Part shown: positions 47,225-58,806 of the stretch, piece after piece
Layout of the letters: each line of letters begins with the position of its first letter
Position numbering within the stretch: position 1 is the stretch's first letter
Assembly: GCF_014851395.1 (NCBI RefSeq)
Contig: NW_024041262.1
Location: forward strand, 18,567,379 to 18,631,378
Direction: 5' to 3'
DNA length: 64,000 bases
Origin: Micropterus salmoides
Taxonomy: Eukaryota > Chordata > Actinopteri > Centrarchiformes > Centrarchidae
Translations under genes and position numbers: made by a program
The notes under the pieces: model-generated
What the model saw: the letters and a program-made list of their open reading frames with translations, nothing else
Told to the model about the DNA's origin: nothing
Databases searched by the model: none

Positions 47225-47480
47225 TGGTTTTAAAAATGATCATTATCAATTAATAGATTAATCCTTTGGTCAGTAAAGTGTGAGAAAATAGCAAAACATT
47301 TCTTAAAGGTGACGACCATCAGTCCAAGACCCGAAGACATTCAGTTTACTAACATATAACATAAATAAACACACACTATTGACAAGCTGAAATTAAACTG
47401 AAAAGTAACTTAACAATTCTTCGGTAACTAAAGTCTGTCGATTGAATAATTGATTAACTGACTAATCATTTCAGCTCTAA
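47225..47480 (+). mobile_element. hAT-like element fragment (same family)
   Basis: TCATTATCAATTAATAGATTAATC, then AGACATTCAGTTTACTAAC, then ATAATTGATTAACTGACTAATCATTTCAGCTCT. It is preceded by a (GAT)n tract (47083-47105). Confidence 0.6.
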
Positions 47481-47740
47481 GGATGGCGATGATAGTGATA
47501 TTAGCAGTGGCGGTAGTGGTGGTTATTATACTGGTGTCTGTGACCCCATTTATATCGGCTATTAACATTCAATGTGTATCTCTGTACTTTACCCTGATAA
47601 GAGAAAACATGTTCATTCAGATGTAAATGCACGCAAAAAGAATTACAATCAAAATGTGATCTGATCAGCCAGACCATATTCTAGGGTTGGGTGATATGAC
47701 CAAAATCTTCTATAATATGTAATTTTATATCACGGTAATG

Positions 47741-47748
<8 letters not shown>

Positions 47749-47797
<49 letters not shown>
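47749..47797. repeat. (TA)n microsatellite
   Basis: About 24 uninterrupted TA units, next to a degenerate MITE end (47684-47740). Confidence 0.95.
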
Positions 47798-47798
<1 letters not shown>

Positions 47799-48563
47799 CA
47801 ATACAGTAATTGTTCTGTAAATTCAATTAAGAAATGGTTTAAAATAATCATACTGTACCATGCTTCATTGCATTTGATTATTTTCTTCTTTGATTAGGAA
47901 CTTCCATACAAACAAAAACAACTTCTCCTGCTCTGTATTTACAATTTAACTCTCCTCCTCCATGTTTTCTTGTCACTCTCTTGATCTGCGGCGGTTGGTA
48001 AACCAGCTTCCAGGTGCATTACTGCCACCAACTGTAGCCTTACGTCACATGAGAATGTGGTAAGCAGCAGCCTGCTGCCCCAGTCATGTTACCTTGCCTT
48101 AATCCAGCCCTGATTTGCTACCTGGCCTGCCCAGAATATATAGCAGAGACACTAAGGGATAGCTCCTGGGGTGGAAATGGTATTGCCAAATCTCTACCAG
48201 TGGACACATTTCTACCTTCGCACGGTATATACTGTCATTCTTACAAAAAAGATGCGCCCTGCAAGTTGAATCTTTGTCCAGATAACTTATCAGATACAGA
48301 TAGTATGTTAATTTCAGTAGTAAACGGGGTCTACGGTGATGATGTGGAGGATAGAATGAAAATATTGTTAAAGATAGTGATATTAATGCTGATAATGATG
48401 TGAGTAATGGGGAGGAGTGTAATGGTTATAAAGATAATGACCTCTTCCATGTGCACTGGTGTGTTTGTTTGTGCTGGAGGAAAGCCCCCCTGCTGTGCTC
48501 ACTGTTCAGCTGTGTTATTTCTCACTGATTTACTCTCTGTTTCTCTCTTCTTTGTCTGTGCAG

Positions 48564-48627
48564 ATTGACTTGGAGCCAGAGGGCAAGGTATACGTGGTCA
48601 TTGATCTGTCCGGATCTTCCACTGAGG
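48564..48627 (+). CDS. prkce: prkce exon 2
   Basis: Residues 116-136 plus one base, reading IDLEPEGKVYVVIDLSGSSTE. Acceptor TGTGCAG, donor G|GTAAAA. It is 64 nt, so skipping it would shift the frame and destroy the protein. Two pairs of inverted repeats flank it in introns 1 and 2. Confidence 0.96.
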
Positions 48628-49606
48628 GTAAAACCACCACAACACACTGTTTTACTAGTGAAAGGAAATAATTCACACATCAAAACACACATGCATACAC
48701 ACAGGCCTCTAGCTTCAGGACGGTGGTATGTTCTGGTGGAAAGTTCAGCAACGGCATGTGCAAAGCCTGCAGTAATGAGTCTGGAAAGGTGCAACTATTT
48801 AAAGCTAATAAGCCGTGTGGGTTGTCCTTCTTCTAGCATATCAGCTACTGATATCATGAACTTCATTACAATTTCATATAACTTTATTTCAGGTTTGGAA
48901 AATGCTCAGTTCACCATTAAGATCCATCAGATTCCAGACAAACTAATCATATTTACCGGGAGCTTCTGTCAGAAATTTGAGGAGAAACGGTTTAAAAAAA
49001 GGAAATAGCGGTATATCTCACAAAACTGGTGATGATTAATCAGTTATTTATTATACACATTATTTTTCTCTGTCATGAAAGTAGCAGGAGATGCGTTATA
49101 TTATTTGACAGGACTGCATGACAAATGGAAGCATTATGCAGGTGGGAAAGGCTATCAACAAGTACTGAATAATATCAAAAAAAAAAATCTGATACATTTT
49201 GTTTTTTACAGCAGAAAGACGCAGTCAGCAACTAGCTGGTGAACATAGTGGAGCATTTAGCAGCTTAATAGGTAGACATTTCCTTCAGGAGTTGGTGGAG
49301 ACCAAAAACAGAGCAAAAAGAGACTGGCTATTTGACTTTATGTATATATGGATATTTGCCAGGTGGACTGAAATACCATCATGATATTATTCTGTAACTG
49401 TTGGTATGTAAATTATAGAAGATTAATATTGTCTTCACATCTTGTTCTACGGCCCCGAAGTGGTCAAAACATCAGTTATTGCAGGTTTAATATTATACAC
49501 TGTAGATTCGTCTTCACTGCCAGGTTACTGCATTGAAGAGAGTGCAATAGAAAGATTACTGTAAAAAGAAAAAAGGCCAAGCATGAAGCTTACCCCTTTT
49601 CTCTCT

Positions 49607-50446
49607 TGGGGCCTTTCCAAAACTAGACTCTCGCCACTTCCACTCCGTCACGGAGTGAACTCTGGTCTGAGTCACACTCACAGCCAAATTGAGCCCTCTA
49701 ACCCGCGTAGGGTATACATACAGCGGCCAACCATTTTTTTATGAAAAGATTGATATTCATTGTAAAAGAAAAGCCTATATATTTGAACCTCTTTAGACCT
49801 TATCTTATATGAAAAATATTACATTCACAAATACAACATTTCAAAATAAATCAAACATATTGAAGCATTATATAGTCTGAAGAATTAAAATCTGTTAAAA
49901 TGTATAAAAACTTAACTATTTTTCTTATCTATTTTTCTTTAATGCCTTTGTTGCTTGTTACGTGATCCTCCTGTGTATCTAGTTGTGTCATGGTCTATTA
50001 TTCTCGTTTAATGTAGGCTATTTTGTTTTGGCTGAAGATTTTCGCATGAGATGAATATGATTCACTGAAAACAACAGTGTTATTGTCTATCAGACAAGAA
50101 CTTTTTTTTTTATTAAACACAGTATAACCTTTGGGCTACGTTGTTAACCTGTGAATGGTGATATGAAATGTTAATGTCGTTTCTGAATTTAAAAATCCTA
50201 CATGTTAACCAGCGAAGTCACATGGAACTCACATTTGAAAGAAAGGTCCCCCATCGTCCAGCAAAGGGTGTTACACACCTTCAACAAGCCTCGGCGTTGG
50301 AGGATTTAACAAACCCACTACCACGCCGCCCTTGTTGGTTTCGGATGGCACTCAATGTAGCGGACCCTCCACATTAACGCGGAAACGGAGTGGAAGTAGA
50401 AGTAGATAGGGAGAGCGAGGAGCAAGCAGTTTTGGAAAGGCCCCAG
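49607..50446. mobile_element. Non-autonomous hAT-like transposon with near-perfect 8-bp duplication
   Basis: The left end TGGGGCCTTTCCAAAACT and the right end (reverse complement CTGGGGCCTTTCCAAAACTG) match over 17 positions. The flanks TTCTCTCT (49599-49606) and TTCTCTAT (50447-50454) agree at 7 of 8 positions, the duplication length of hAT insertions. 840 bp, no transposase. Confidence 0.8.
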
Positions 50447-50650
50447 TTCTCTATTTCCTTCCTCCTGTATTTGTTAGTATTGATTAAAAATGAATACATC
50501 CAGGATATTGCTCTCAATTAGCCTCTCCACACACATAAACTCACTGACATTGCTGCCTGATAAGAGCAATTTTCACCTGCACCTGTGTATCTTCACACCT
50601 GGTTATAAATAGAAACAGTTATCTGCCTTCCAGTGAAAGTGTGCACACAC

Positions 50651-50681
<31 letters not shown>

Positions 50682-51489
50682 CCATAGACTGTAGATATAT
50701 ACATATATTTATATATATATGTATAATTATTTATATATTTATTTATGTGTGTGTGTGAGTATAGTTTCTCTATGTTAAGACTGATAAAGAGAGCAGGAGA
50801 GAGTGAAGAGAGAGGGAGTAGATTCTTAAAATAGCAGGTAAGATTGAGCCACAGATTACTATACATACACACATATGCAGACTCAGGCGTTTGTGTCTTG
50901 CCTTCTTCATCGATGATTGGACACTCTGTTGTGACCCCACGACCCACTCTCTGCCCACTCCTGAACTTATTCCCTGAGTTCAGCTGGCTTGAGTGCTTGT
51001 CATGTTAATGTATGATGATAAAAACAAATGGTGTGTGTGTGTGCCGATAGGAAGGCTGGAGAGCAGTAAGGGATGGAGAGATGGAGGGTGAGAACTAGAG
51101 GAAGAGGTGGTATTTTTAGCAGATTTATTTTTTTTCCCCTAGTGCAATCTGTTCTCTGCAGCTTCAGAGGAAGGACTGGCTTCTCTTTCCTCTTTCTCCT
51201 CTCCTCTCCTTATGCATCTGTTGGTCTCAGGAAGCAAATAACAATAATCTGACCTAATCCATCTGCAGTCTCTCCCTCTCTGTGTCTGGATTCCCTGCTC
51301 TCTCTTTCTTTATCCTTTTCTGTTTCTTTTAAATACATATATTTCTACATTCCTAAAGCTAAAAATCTAACCTTTCACGATTGCGTGCTTAAAATGACCA
51401 GAGCAACATTTTTGGAAAAGCTTTTTTTTATATAATAATAATAATAACAACAGCAATTCTAGTATGTTTAATTTATTTAATTATTTAAT

Positions 51490-51832
51490 GTCAGGGGGTG
51501 GTGATGGCACAATGGATAACCCAGGTTCAATCCCCCACTGTGACCCATCCACCATTGTTTCTCTGAGCAAGACACTAAACCCTTAGTTGCTCCAGAGGCG
51601 TGTGACCTCTGACATGTATAGCAGTTGCTTTGGATAAAAGCGTCAGATAAATGTGATGTAATTGATTTTCAAAAACTAGTTTACAAATTTCTTTGCAGAC
51701 TTGAAAGCAGTACAGCTACAAAATAGAATAAAATAAATTAAATTAAAGAAAATAATTAAAAATAAGAAACATTTTTTTAATCTTTAAAGAAGTTTACAAG
51801 TGTATGACAAAAGTTTGAAATTGTGTCCAGTT
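51490..51832 (-). repeat. Dispersed TTTATCCAAAGC repeat, inverted copy in intron 2
   Basis: This is the reverse complement of 35342-35700, extending through the AACTAGTTTTTGAAAA and TTTAATTTAATT segments into GACACAATTTCAAACTTTTG. A small internal deletion is present near 51520. Confidence 0.8.
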
Positions 51833-52502
51833 TCTCTATAGTATTGAGTTTGGCATGCTATTTCATAAGCTTACAAGAAAGCCACCTTTATACCACAGGC
51901 CCCTTCTGCTTCAGATTTATAAATACCATCTAATGTCATTTTGCATTTCTGTCAGTTTAATTCTGTTGTCTTCAAGAAGACTGCCTGGGTGGGACTGATA
52001 GATGGATGTCATTTCTAAAACCACTCTTTCTTCCACATGCTTTTAGATTTAGCAAGCATTGCTGCTAGATTCTATCATGTATTTAGCTACGTGAGGCTTG
52101 TACAATCCCTGCTAATTACCACATGAATACTCCTTTATAGCTTTATTCACATAATGTGACACGAGTCTGTCTTGTCTAACACATTTATGTAAGAGAAATG
52201 AGCTGCCAGTATTCAGTATTCATCCTCCCGTGATGGAGGATGAATAACTCAATGATTGTGTCTTAATGAGTGACAGCAAAAGCAAAAGCACAGTTTGTCA
52301 AAGTGACTTTGTGATAAGTAAGTAGCAAGGATGTTGGAGAAAATATCATCCGTGTTAATGCAGTCACAAACAAACCAAAAATCAACAGAACAATCTTCAA
52401 TAATTGATGTATCTGCGTGCTAGAAATGAACTTGCCAAACATCAGTTATGAAAAGTTTAACCATGAAACGTTTTATTTTTAGTTGTTTTTTCTTGTGGGT
52501 TA

Positions 52503-52797
52503 GATGGTGGTGCAGTGGTTAGCACTGTCACCTCACAGTAAGTAAGTTCACCCCATGTCAGCATGGGTTCTCTCGGGGTGCTCCGACTTCCTTCCACTGT
52601 CCAAAGACATGCAGGCTAGGTTAATTGGTTACTCTAGATTGTCCTTAGGTGTCAGTGTGACTGGTTGTTCGTATATATGTGGCCCTACGTTGGACTGGCG
52701 ACCTGTCCAGCATGTACCCCGCCTTTCGCCTGATGTCAGCTGGGATTGCCCCTTCTCGACCCTGCACACAGGATAAATGGTTGACGATGGATGGATG
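52503..52797 (+). repeat. tRNA-headed SINE-like repeat, plus orientation
   Basis: GGTGGTGCAGTGGTTAGCAC at the head, GACTGGCGACCTGTCCAG in the body and a GATGGATGGATG tail. It is the inverse of the 38678-39020 copy. Confidence 0.8.
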
Positions 52798-53034
52798 TTT
52801 TAGTTGTGTTTTTAGTGTAATTTGTTGATTTCATTCATTAATGTTGTACTTCTACAACAACATTTAAATCTAGACACCAATAGTGCACAAGGTTCAATGT
52901 TGTTACTGTAACTCAAAACAAGACACAAGTATTTAAATCTTAGTGGAACCTTCTCACAGCAATTTTTCAGTGAAAGCATACACCTGACAAATTTACTTGA
53001 GAGAGTTTTTGTCTTTTCTAGCTTCTACTTTTTT

Positions 53035-53470
53035 TAATTCCGTCCTAATATATAATTGTGAAAATGTATCTACTGTATTTAACATTTTCAGCATTCTTTC
53101 AGTGGTTTACCTTCAGCTATAAGCTATAAGTGTTTCTAGTTTTTTAGTTTTATTTTATTCAATCTTAATAAATTGTTGCACACATGTTTCTACAGCTTAT
53201 TTAACATTGGAGGATCCACTTCAACTTCTTTCAGTGGTTTGACTAGCTACAACTTCAATTCCCCTAAGTGCTTCAATATCAGTGATTGTTGCCATTTCAA
53301 AAGCTCCAAAGAATGTGCACACTTTCACACTTTCATACGTAAATGCAGCCATTGTATTCAATCTTGAAAGTTTAATTCACAAATGTATCTACAGTCTTAC
53401 TCAACATTTAAGGAGATACTTCAACTGTCACGTCAGCTTCAACTTCATTTCCTCTAAGTGTTGTAATTGA
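53035..53470 (+). repeat. Degenerate tandem repeat
   Basis: Three units share the order AAATGTATCTACAG..TTTAACATT, then TTCAACTTCTTTCAGTGG or TTCAACTTCATTTCC, then CTAAGTG. They begin near 53070, 53185 and 53375. Unit lengths differ (about 110-190 bp). Confidence 0.55.
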
Positions 53471-54647
53471 GTATTGCACAAACAGATCAACTGCCACATT
53501 ATCTTCCTTCAGCAATGTCTTTCTTTCTTTTTACTGATTGTGTTTCATCAGAAAAATGTAGTAATCATTATATGAGAAGCAGATGGATTGTTGCCATGGT
53601 TGTATTGTTAGTAATTTTTTATGTCATGTTTGTTTATATCACCATCTGTAGTACAGCTTTTCACTGCTGGTCTCCTACATGTTTGTGTCAAAACTGAATC
53701 TTCCATCTGTCTAGTATGTGTGTGTTTATTGGACGTCCATCTCCTAGTTGGTCATTCGGCACAACGCACGTCTGTCTCCACGACTATCACTCTTAACTGT
53801 TATCATGCCTCATCACTCCTCCTTGTCAGCATGCCTGTGTGTATGTGTGTCCTGGACAGATGGATGATGTATTATGTAAAACAAAGTGATCCCAATAATG
53901 GCCTGTTAAGCTGACACCCCCCTCCCCCCCCACCTCTCACACACACACCAACACCACCATCACACACAAATAGACAGAAACACAAAACACACACTTTCGC
54001 TCACATACACTCCTACTTTCACACACACACACACACACGCACAGAGTCCCTAGACAACCTGTCTGTAATCGAACTCTGAAGAGGCTCAGCAGTAACCACA
54101 TCTATAACGCACCCAGGAGAGGGATGGAGGGAGAGAGAAAGAAAGGCAAACTAGGACAGGAGCACAGAGAGAAGGAGTGTGTGTGGGAGTGAGAGTGGAG
54201 GTGGTTCTCTTGTCTTAAGGTTACCCTCGGAAAGCATTTATGTTTCCGGGGAGATGCAGAGAGGAAGGGAACGGCTGGTTGGATGGTGTTCGCTGAGGAG
54301 GAGTACTTTAATATGCTGTCCTTCGTTTTAGTGCCCACACATGAAAGTATAAATAGCATGCACACGTACGTATGCATAGGCCTCTGGTAGGTGTGGGGTG
54401 TTTGTGAGAAAAAGGCAGGGGGGGATGAGAGGCCGTTGAATGATTAAACATCTCAAGCAACATGATGCAAATGATCCTTATTTGTTCAAACCGTCTCAGG
54501 AAGTAAAATCGATGGGTGTAAGAAAACATCCGGAGCACTGTGATTGTTAATACTCTTCTAAACTGGCTCAGAAACACACAAAAGTTCTGTAATTTCCTCT
54601 TTGCAGATTTATTTTTGTTGATGAAGTTGTGTCTGTTCACTCAACAG

Positions 54648-54813
54648 CCTCGGGAACCAATGAGAATGAAGAGCGAGTGTTTCGAGAGAGGATTGGTCCT
54701 CGCCGGCGACAGGGCGCCGTCCGAAGACGCGTCCATCAAGTCAATGGACACAAATTCATGGCCACCTACTTGAGACAACCAACCTACTGCTCACATTGCA
54801 GAGATTTTATCTG
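54648..54813 (+). CDS. prkce: prkce exon 3: pseudosubstrate and first half of C1A
   Basis: Residues 137-192 (Trp192 is split). FRERIGPRRRQGAVRRRVHQ contains the autoinhibitory pseudosubstrate, with Ala160 where a substrate has Ser or Thr. C1A begins at His171, and the Cys184 and Cys187 zinc ligands are present. The donor lies inside the Trp codon (TG|GTAGGC), giving a 103-nt intron. Confidence 0.96.
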
Positions 54814-54916
54814 GTAGGCAACACACACAGATCTGTCTGACCTAACTTACCTGTTGTTAACATTTCGTTAAACCAAGCTGGCTGAAATGCTGACTCCTCT
54901 GTGTGTGATCTGATAG

Positions 54917-54951
54917 GGGCGTGCTGGGGAAGCAGGGATACCAGTGTCAGG
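54917..54951 (+). CDS. prkce: prkce exon 4: C1A (35 nt)
   Basis: Completes Trp192 and reads GVLGKQGYQCQ, with zinc ligand Cys202. Bounded by TGATAG and G|GTGAGT. The very small exon matches the vertebrate PRKCE layout. Confidence 0.94.
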
Positions 54952-55939
54952 GTGAGTACTTTTTTCTGGCGGATTCCAATTTCTCAAATAACATTGCACA
55001 TCATGTATTATTTAAGCATGAGAACACAGGAGGGATTACATGGTGCTGAATGACAGCAGTGATTTGGTCTCAAGCCACCTTCACCCAGAGCCATAGATGA
55101 AGTGCATTACATCAACACGAGAATACAAAGTAGTATTAAAAAAATCTTTGTTGCTATTTCTTCTGTGGAAGTAAACATCCTAAAAATCCATCTGGACTGA
55201 CCTGTTGAGGTACTTTATTGTTGCCCAGACTCGCAGGGAGTTACAGTCATATTGGTTGACTGTTTACCTTGTGATTGTTTTGATGGAAGATAAAATAGGT
55301 GCCAACTCAAGAACTTTAGATTGTATTTCACCAAACCCTGCCCCTCCTTTGTAGACATTGAGTTATCTTAATCCCATTTTAACCACATGGTAGTTGTCCC
55401 TGCTAGATATGTTAGAAATAATTAATTTGAAAACAGTGGCATTGAAAGTAATCCAGGTTTTACTAAAGCTTCCAATATTAATGTGGGCTGTGCTTCCTTA
55501 GTTATGGCTATTATTAATGCAATGATATAAAAATATTAATAATTCAGTTCACTTTAACCTCTATATACCTCACTGTGTAGTACTAATTCTTTCTATATGT
55601 ATGTGAGGATGTGAATACACAACACTTAAGTGGAAATGTCAACACTCTTTGTAGGCTTTTGTAGATTTTAATTATACTGTTTCAGAAGTTTTAGAAAATT
55701 GCTTTCTTACATTTTTATATTGACTTTTTAATGTGGATCACATTCAGCCGATACCCCCTTTAATAAGACAAGTCCTGGCATAGATATTTAATCAGTGTAT
55801 CGAATTGATGCATTACTTTCAGAATCACTGGAGAACTGGGATAACGTTGGTAATTAACATCACATATTTGATGTCCCTCTGCTAATCAAATTGAAACTAA
55901 TTGTCATGTAAACTTTGTTTGATGTTGCTGTGCTTCCAG
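54952..55939 (+). other. prkce intron 4 (988 nt)
   Basis: GTGAGT...CTTCCAG. No feature of note. Confidence 0.85.
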
Positions 55940-56028
55940 TGTGTACGTGTGTCGTCCACAAGCGCTGCCATGAGCTCATCATCACCAAGTGTGCCGGGAT
56001 GAAGAAGCAGGAGGACACGCCTGATGAG
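55940..56028 (+). CDS. prkce: prkce exon 5: end of C1A
   Basis: Residues 204-233: VCTCVVHKRCHELIITKCAG then MKKQEDTPDE. It supplies zinc ligands Cys205, His210, Cys213 and Cys221, completing the diacylglycerol-binding C1A. Ends in phase 0 at GAG|GTACAC. Confidence 0.96.
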
Positions 56029-56326
56029 GTACACTCAGTGACATGCAAACACCCAAGAACACATAGAGTATGGTGGTAGAACATTTATTATTTATTAATA
56101 AACTGTTACATATCTTACTCACATAAAGACGTGAAAACACACTGAATCGTGCAGAAAACACTGAATATAACTCACCATTCAGGATTTTAGTGAAAAAAAT
56201 CTGTGTTAACATGTGTACACTGTGTACTAGCACTTGAGCCACATGCATTATTCCTCCAATAATGCGACGGTGACCTCTTTGTAAAACTGTGTGTGTGTTT
56301 GTTTCTGTGTGTGTCTCCCTCTGTAG

Positions 56327-56456
56327 GTGGGTTCACAGCGGTTCAGTGTTAACATGCCCCATAAGTTCAGCATCCACAACTACAAGGTCCCCACCTTCTG
56401 TGACCACTGTGGCTCCCTGCTGTGGGGCCTCATGAGGCAGGGCCTGCAGTGCAAAG
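56327..56456 (+). CDS. prkce: prkce exon 6: C1B first part
   Basis: Residues 234-276 plus one base: VGSQRFSVNMPHKFSIHNYK, VPTFCDHCGSLLWGLMRQG. C1B zinc ligands His245, Cys258, Cys261 and Cys275 are present. Donor AAAG|GTGAGT. Reading on into the intron produces a false C-terminus. Confidence 0.97.
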
Positions 56457-57134
56457 GTGAGTTCATGTGCACTGGGGATTTTTACACTGGGAGTGCACAT
56501 CGATGCATTTGAAGGTGCTCACGTTTTGCAACTTTGTTGAAGCCTAAACAATACATGCATATATTTATTTAAGTCAAAGGCTGTAAATATAAAAATTAAA
56601 GATGACATTTTCAATACTGCTGTTAGACGTAAATCTCAAAAAACAAGGTAATTTGAAAAAAATCTGCCACGTGTGTACATGAATATCTGTAGGTATATTA
56701 ACATTTTATATAATTTTGATAATTATTTGAATATAATAGTTTATGAATCAAGCAAAATGTGAAATATTTGCTGATTCCAGGAACCTGCAACTTCTTAAAT
56801 TTGATGCTTTTCTCAGTAAAAAAAAAAAAAAAAAAGAGATATTTTTGAATAGTTGTGGACTGAGATACGACAGAAAATATTCATTAATAACGGTAGTTCT
56901 ATAAAATGTTGTTGTCGCATCCCAAGATGATGTCTGCCGTATTAGCCCAGTTATTTCTTATCTTTAGTAAGTGGCACCATGGTGCCTAAAATACTACCTG
57001 TGTATTGATGGACACCTGTTTGCTATTGATCACACCTGTGACCTTCCAGCGTAACATTAAATAAAATTCCCATGTTTGAGTCAGAACGCCTTTCTGTGTT
57101 TAACCTTCCGTGTGTTTCTTTGTTTGTTATGTAG
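56457..57134 (+). other. prkce intron 6 (678 nt)
   Basis: GTGAGT...TATGTAG. Contains an A run at 56818-56835. Nothing else. Confidence 0.85.
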
Positions 57135-57277
57135 TGTGCAAGATGAATGTGCACAGACGCTGTGAGACCAATGTAGCTCCTAACTGTGGTGTGGACGCCC
57201 GAGGGATTGCTAAGGTCCTGTCTGACCTGGGAGTCACACCCGACAAGATCTCCAACACCGCGCAGCGCAGGAGGAAG
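57135..57277 (+). CDS. prkce: prkce exon 7: C1B end and start of V3
   Basis: Residues 277-324: VCKMNVHRRCETNVAPNCGV then DARGIAKVLSDLGVTPDKIS. It supplies zinc ligands Cys278, His283, Cys286 and Cys294. The DARGIAKVL segment is typical of epsilon; eta has a different sequence here. Ends AAG|GTAATG. Confidence 0.97.
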
Positions 57278-57299
57278 GTAATGAGTCACTCTGACTGTG

Positions 57300-57640
57300 G
57301 CACCGCACATTTATTCCCTCATAAAGACTGGAAACAGGGGGAAAACAGCTAACCTGGCTCTGTTTAAAGGTAACAAAATCACCTACCAGAACCTCTAAAA
57401 CTCACTAATTAACATGTTATATAGTGTTTGTTTAATCTGGACAAAAGCCAAAGTGTTCCTTCCTAGAGTCTTGTCAACACTGTGAGGTTGCCAGGCGGTT
57501 GATGGTCAGCGGATTTTGTTACCTTAGAAGAGAGCCAGGCTAGCTGCTACGCTAAGCTAACTGGCTGCTGGTGGTAGATTACATACATTAGATTGATACA
57601 TTTACTGTATAGACAAGTGATTTTATCATCTTCTCTTCTA
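57300..57640. repeat. Dispersed repeat with GCTAAGCTAA ends, copy 3 (intron 7)
   Basis: ACTGGAAACAGGGGGAAAACAGC, AGGTAACAAAATCACCTACC, GATTTTGTTACCTTAGAAG and CTACGCTAAGCTAACTGGC show inverted ends. It occupies most of the 599-nt intron 7. Confidence 0.7.
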
Positions 57641-57876
57641 ACTTTTTAGGATGCTCAAAGTACTTTAAACCTTTTTTGAGAAATTATTCAGACAACGCAA
57701 GATATTTGTCTTGCCCGGGATTTCATTCTGTGTATTTCTGCAGACATTAATGGACAGGAAATAATAAAGTCACATGCTTCAGCTGAGAAACTGAGATTCA
57801 ACTCCCTGACTTATGATTCCACAATTTTCAGAGGGCAGCCCAAAGGAACGGTCATGTTGTCTCTCTCTGTCTCCAG

Positions 57877-57979
57877 TTGACTCCAGGGCAGGACCCTCCC
57901 CAGTCTCCTCCTGAGCTCTCTCAGGCTGAAGACAACAGCTTCAGCCAGCCAGCTGTCCCCACCTCCCCCTCACAGCAGG
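57877..57979 (+). CDS. prkce: prkce exon 8: V3 hinge
   Basis: Residues 325-358 plus one base, Pro/Ser/Gln-rich (LTPGQDPPQSPPELSQAED, then PAVPTSPSQQ). It corresponds to the mammalian hinge carrying the priming phosphorylation sites, including a PTSPS-like segment that resembles APTSPCD. Acceptor CTCCAG; donor CAGG|GTAACA. Confidence 0.9.
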
Positions 57980-58600
57980 GTAACACTGAACACATCACAC
58001 ACACAAACACACCATCAGAAAAATCAGATTTGACACAAACAGGCGGATATTTCAAAGCCCTTTGAGATGTGTTCTTAGCGGCATGTGGTTTTAACGTGTT
58101 AATTTTACCAGTAAGAGGTAGCATTTCCATTTCAGTAATAATATTATTGCTCCTTTTAAAAAATAAGTTGTTAAATGTGTTATTGTTGCTGTATATATAA
58201 GATTAATCTTGAGTTATCTAAGAATTATCCCTCACCGCCCACCTCCATTTGGTTGTCACAGTTAGTCATCATCCTCTCACACTTTGCAAGCTGAGAAATA
58301 AAAGTTAACTTTCTCATTGTGGAAAGATTCCCATTTTTGTTTTATTGAGCCAAACGATAACAACAACACCGGTCACTGCTGTTATTTTATCACCCCTGGT
58401 CAGTGAGACTGTAACTGAGTCATCCCAGGTTTTAACAGAGGATGTGATCATCATTTTTAAAGGTTTATTGAAAAGTAATCAGCAGCAAATGATGAGCAAT
58501 ATTTCTAAAAACTAGCATAACAAGCTGAACGCTGACAGGAAAAAGGACATTCAGCCTGTTTTCACTGATGTCTGATCTGCTTTTCCGTTGACACCCACAG
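57980..58600 (+). other. prkce intron 8 (621 nt)
   Basis: GTAACA...CACAG. No feature of note. Confidence 0.85.
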
Positions 58601-58806
58601 ACTTGGCAGGGTTAGAACGCCTGCAGGACGCACTGTCACTCGACCAACAGGGACCCCAACACACCTCCTCCTCCTCGTCAGCCTCCTCCACCACCTCCTC
58701 TTCCTCCTCGTCTTCCTCAGCAGGCAGGGAGAACGGACAGATCCAAAGGAGGACCCTCAAGGACTTCAACTTCATCAAGGTTCTCGGCAAAGGGAGCTTC
58801 GGCAAG
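58601..58806 (+). CDS. prkce: prkce exon 9: Ser-rich hinge and glycine loop
   Basis: Residues 359-427. It begins DLAGLERLQDALSLD, which parallels the mammalian IKELENNIRKALSFD segment. A serine run follows (about 381-399, with 15 or more Ser in 19), encoded mainly by TCC/TCT/TCG. The kinase domain starts at F414, and the loop LGKGSFGK gives Gly421, Gly423 and Gly426. The serine run is absent from the human protein as I recall it. Confidence 0.95.

Larger units (their letters stand above)
26551..48563 (+). other. prkce intron 1 (22 kb)
   Basis: GTATGT...CTGTGCAG. It holds many transposon copies listed separately, CA/TG and TA tracts, and several high-complexity blocks that might be regulatory (31180-31340, 37130-37340, 43300-43560, 44975-45060). 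No additional coding exon is convincing. The open frame at 48086-48403 lacks family resemblance. A large first intron is normal for PRKCE, whose human gene also has a very long one. Confidence 0.9.
48628..54647 (+). other. prkce intron 2 (6.0 kb)
   Basis: GTAAAA...CAACAG. It contains an 840-bp hAT element, TA/CA tracts (50642-50740), the inverted TTTATCCAAAGC repeat, a SINE-like repeat and a degenerate tandem repeat (53035-53470). CA-rich sequence lies at 53930-54040. No extra exon is recognised. Confidence 0.9.

Noticed and set aside
48086..48403. 105-codon plus-strand frame just before prkce exon 2
   Set aside because: No family resemblance and no splice connection to exon 2. The composition is like the surrounding intron.
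56457..56512. Extension of prkce exon 6 past residue 276
   Set aside because: GTGAGT donor, and C1B continues correctly at 57135.
58551..58805. Antisense Glu-rich frame
   Set aside because: Complement of the TCC/TCT serine run in prkce exon 9.
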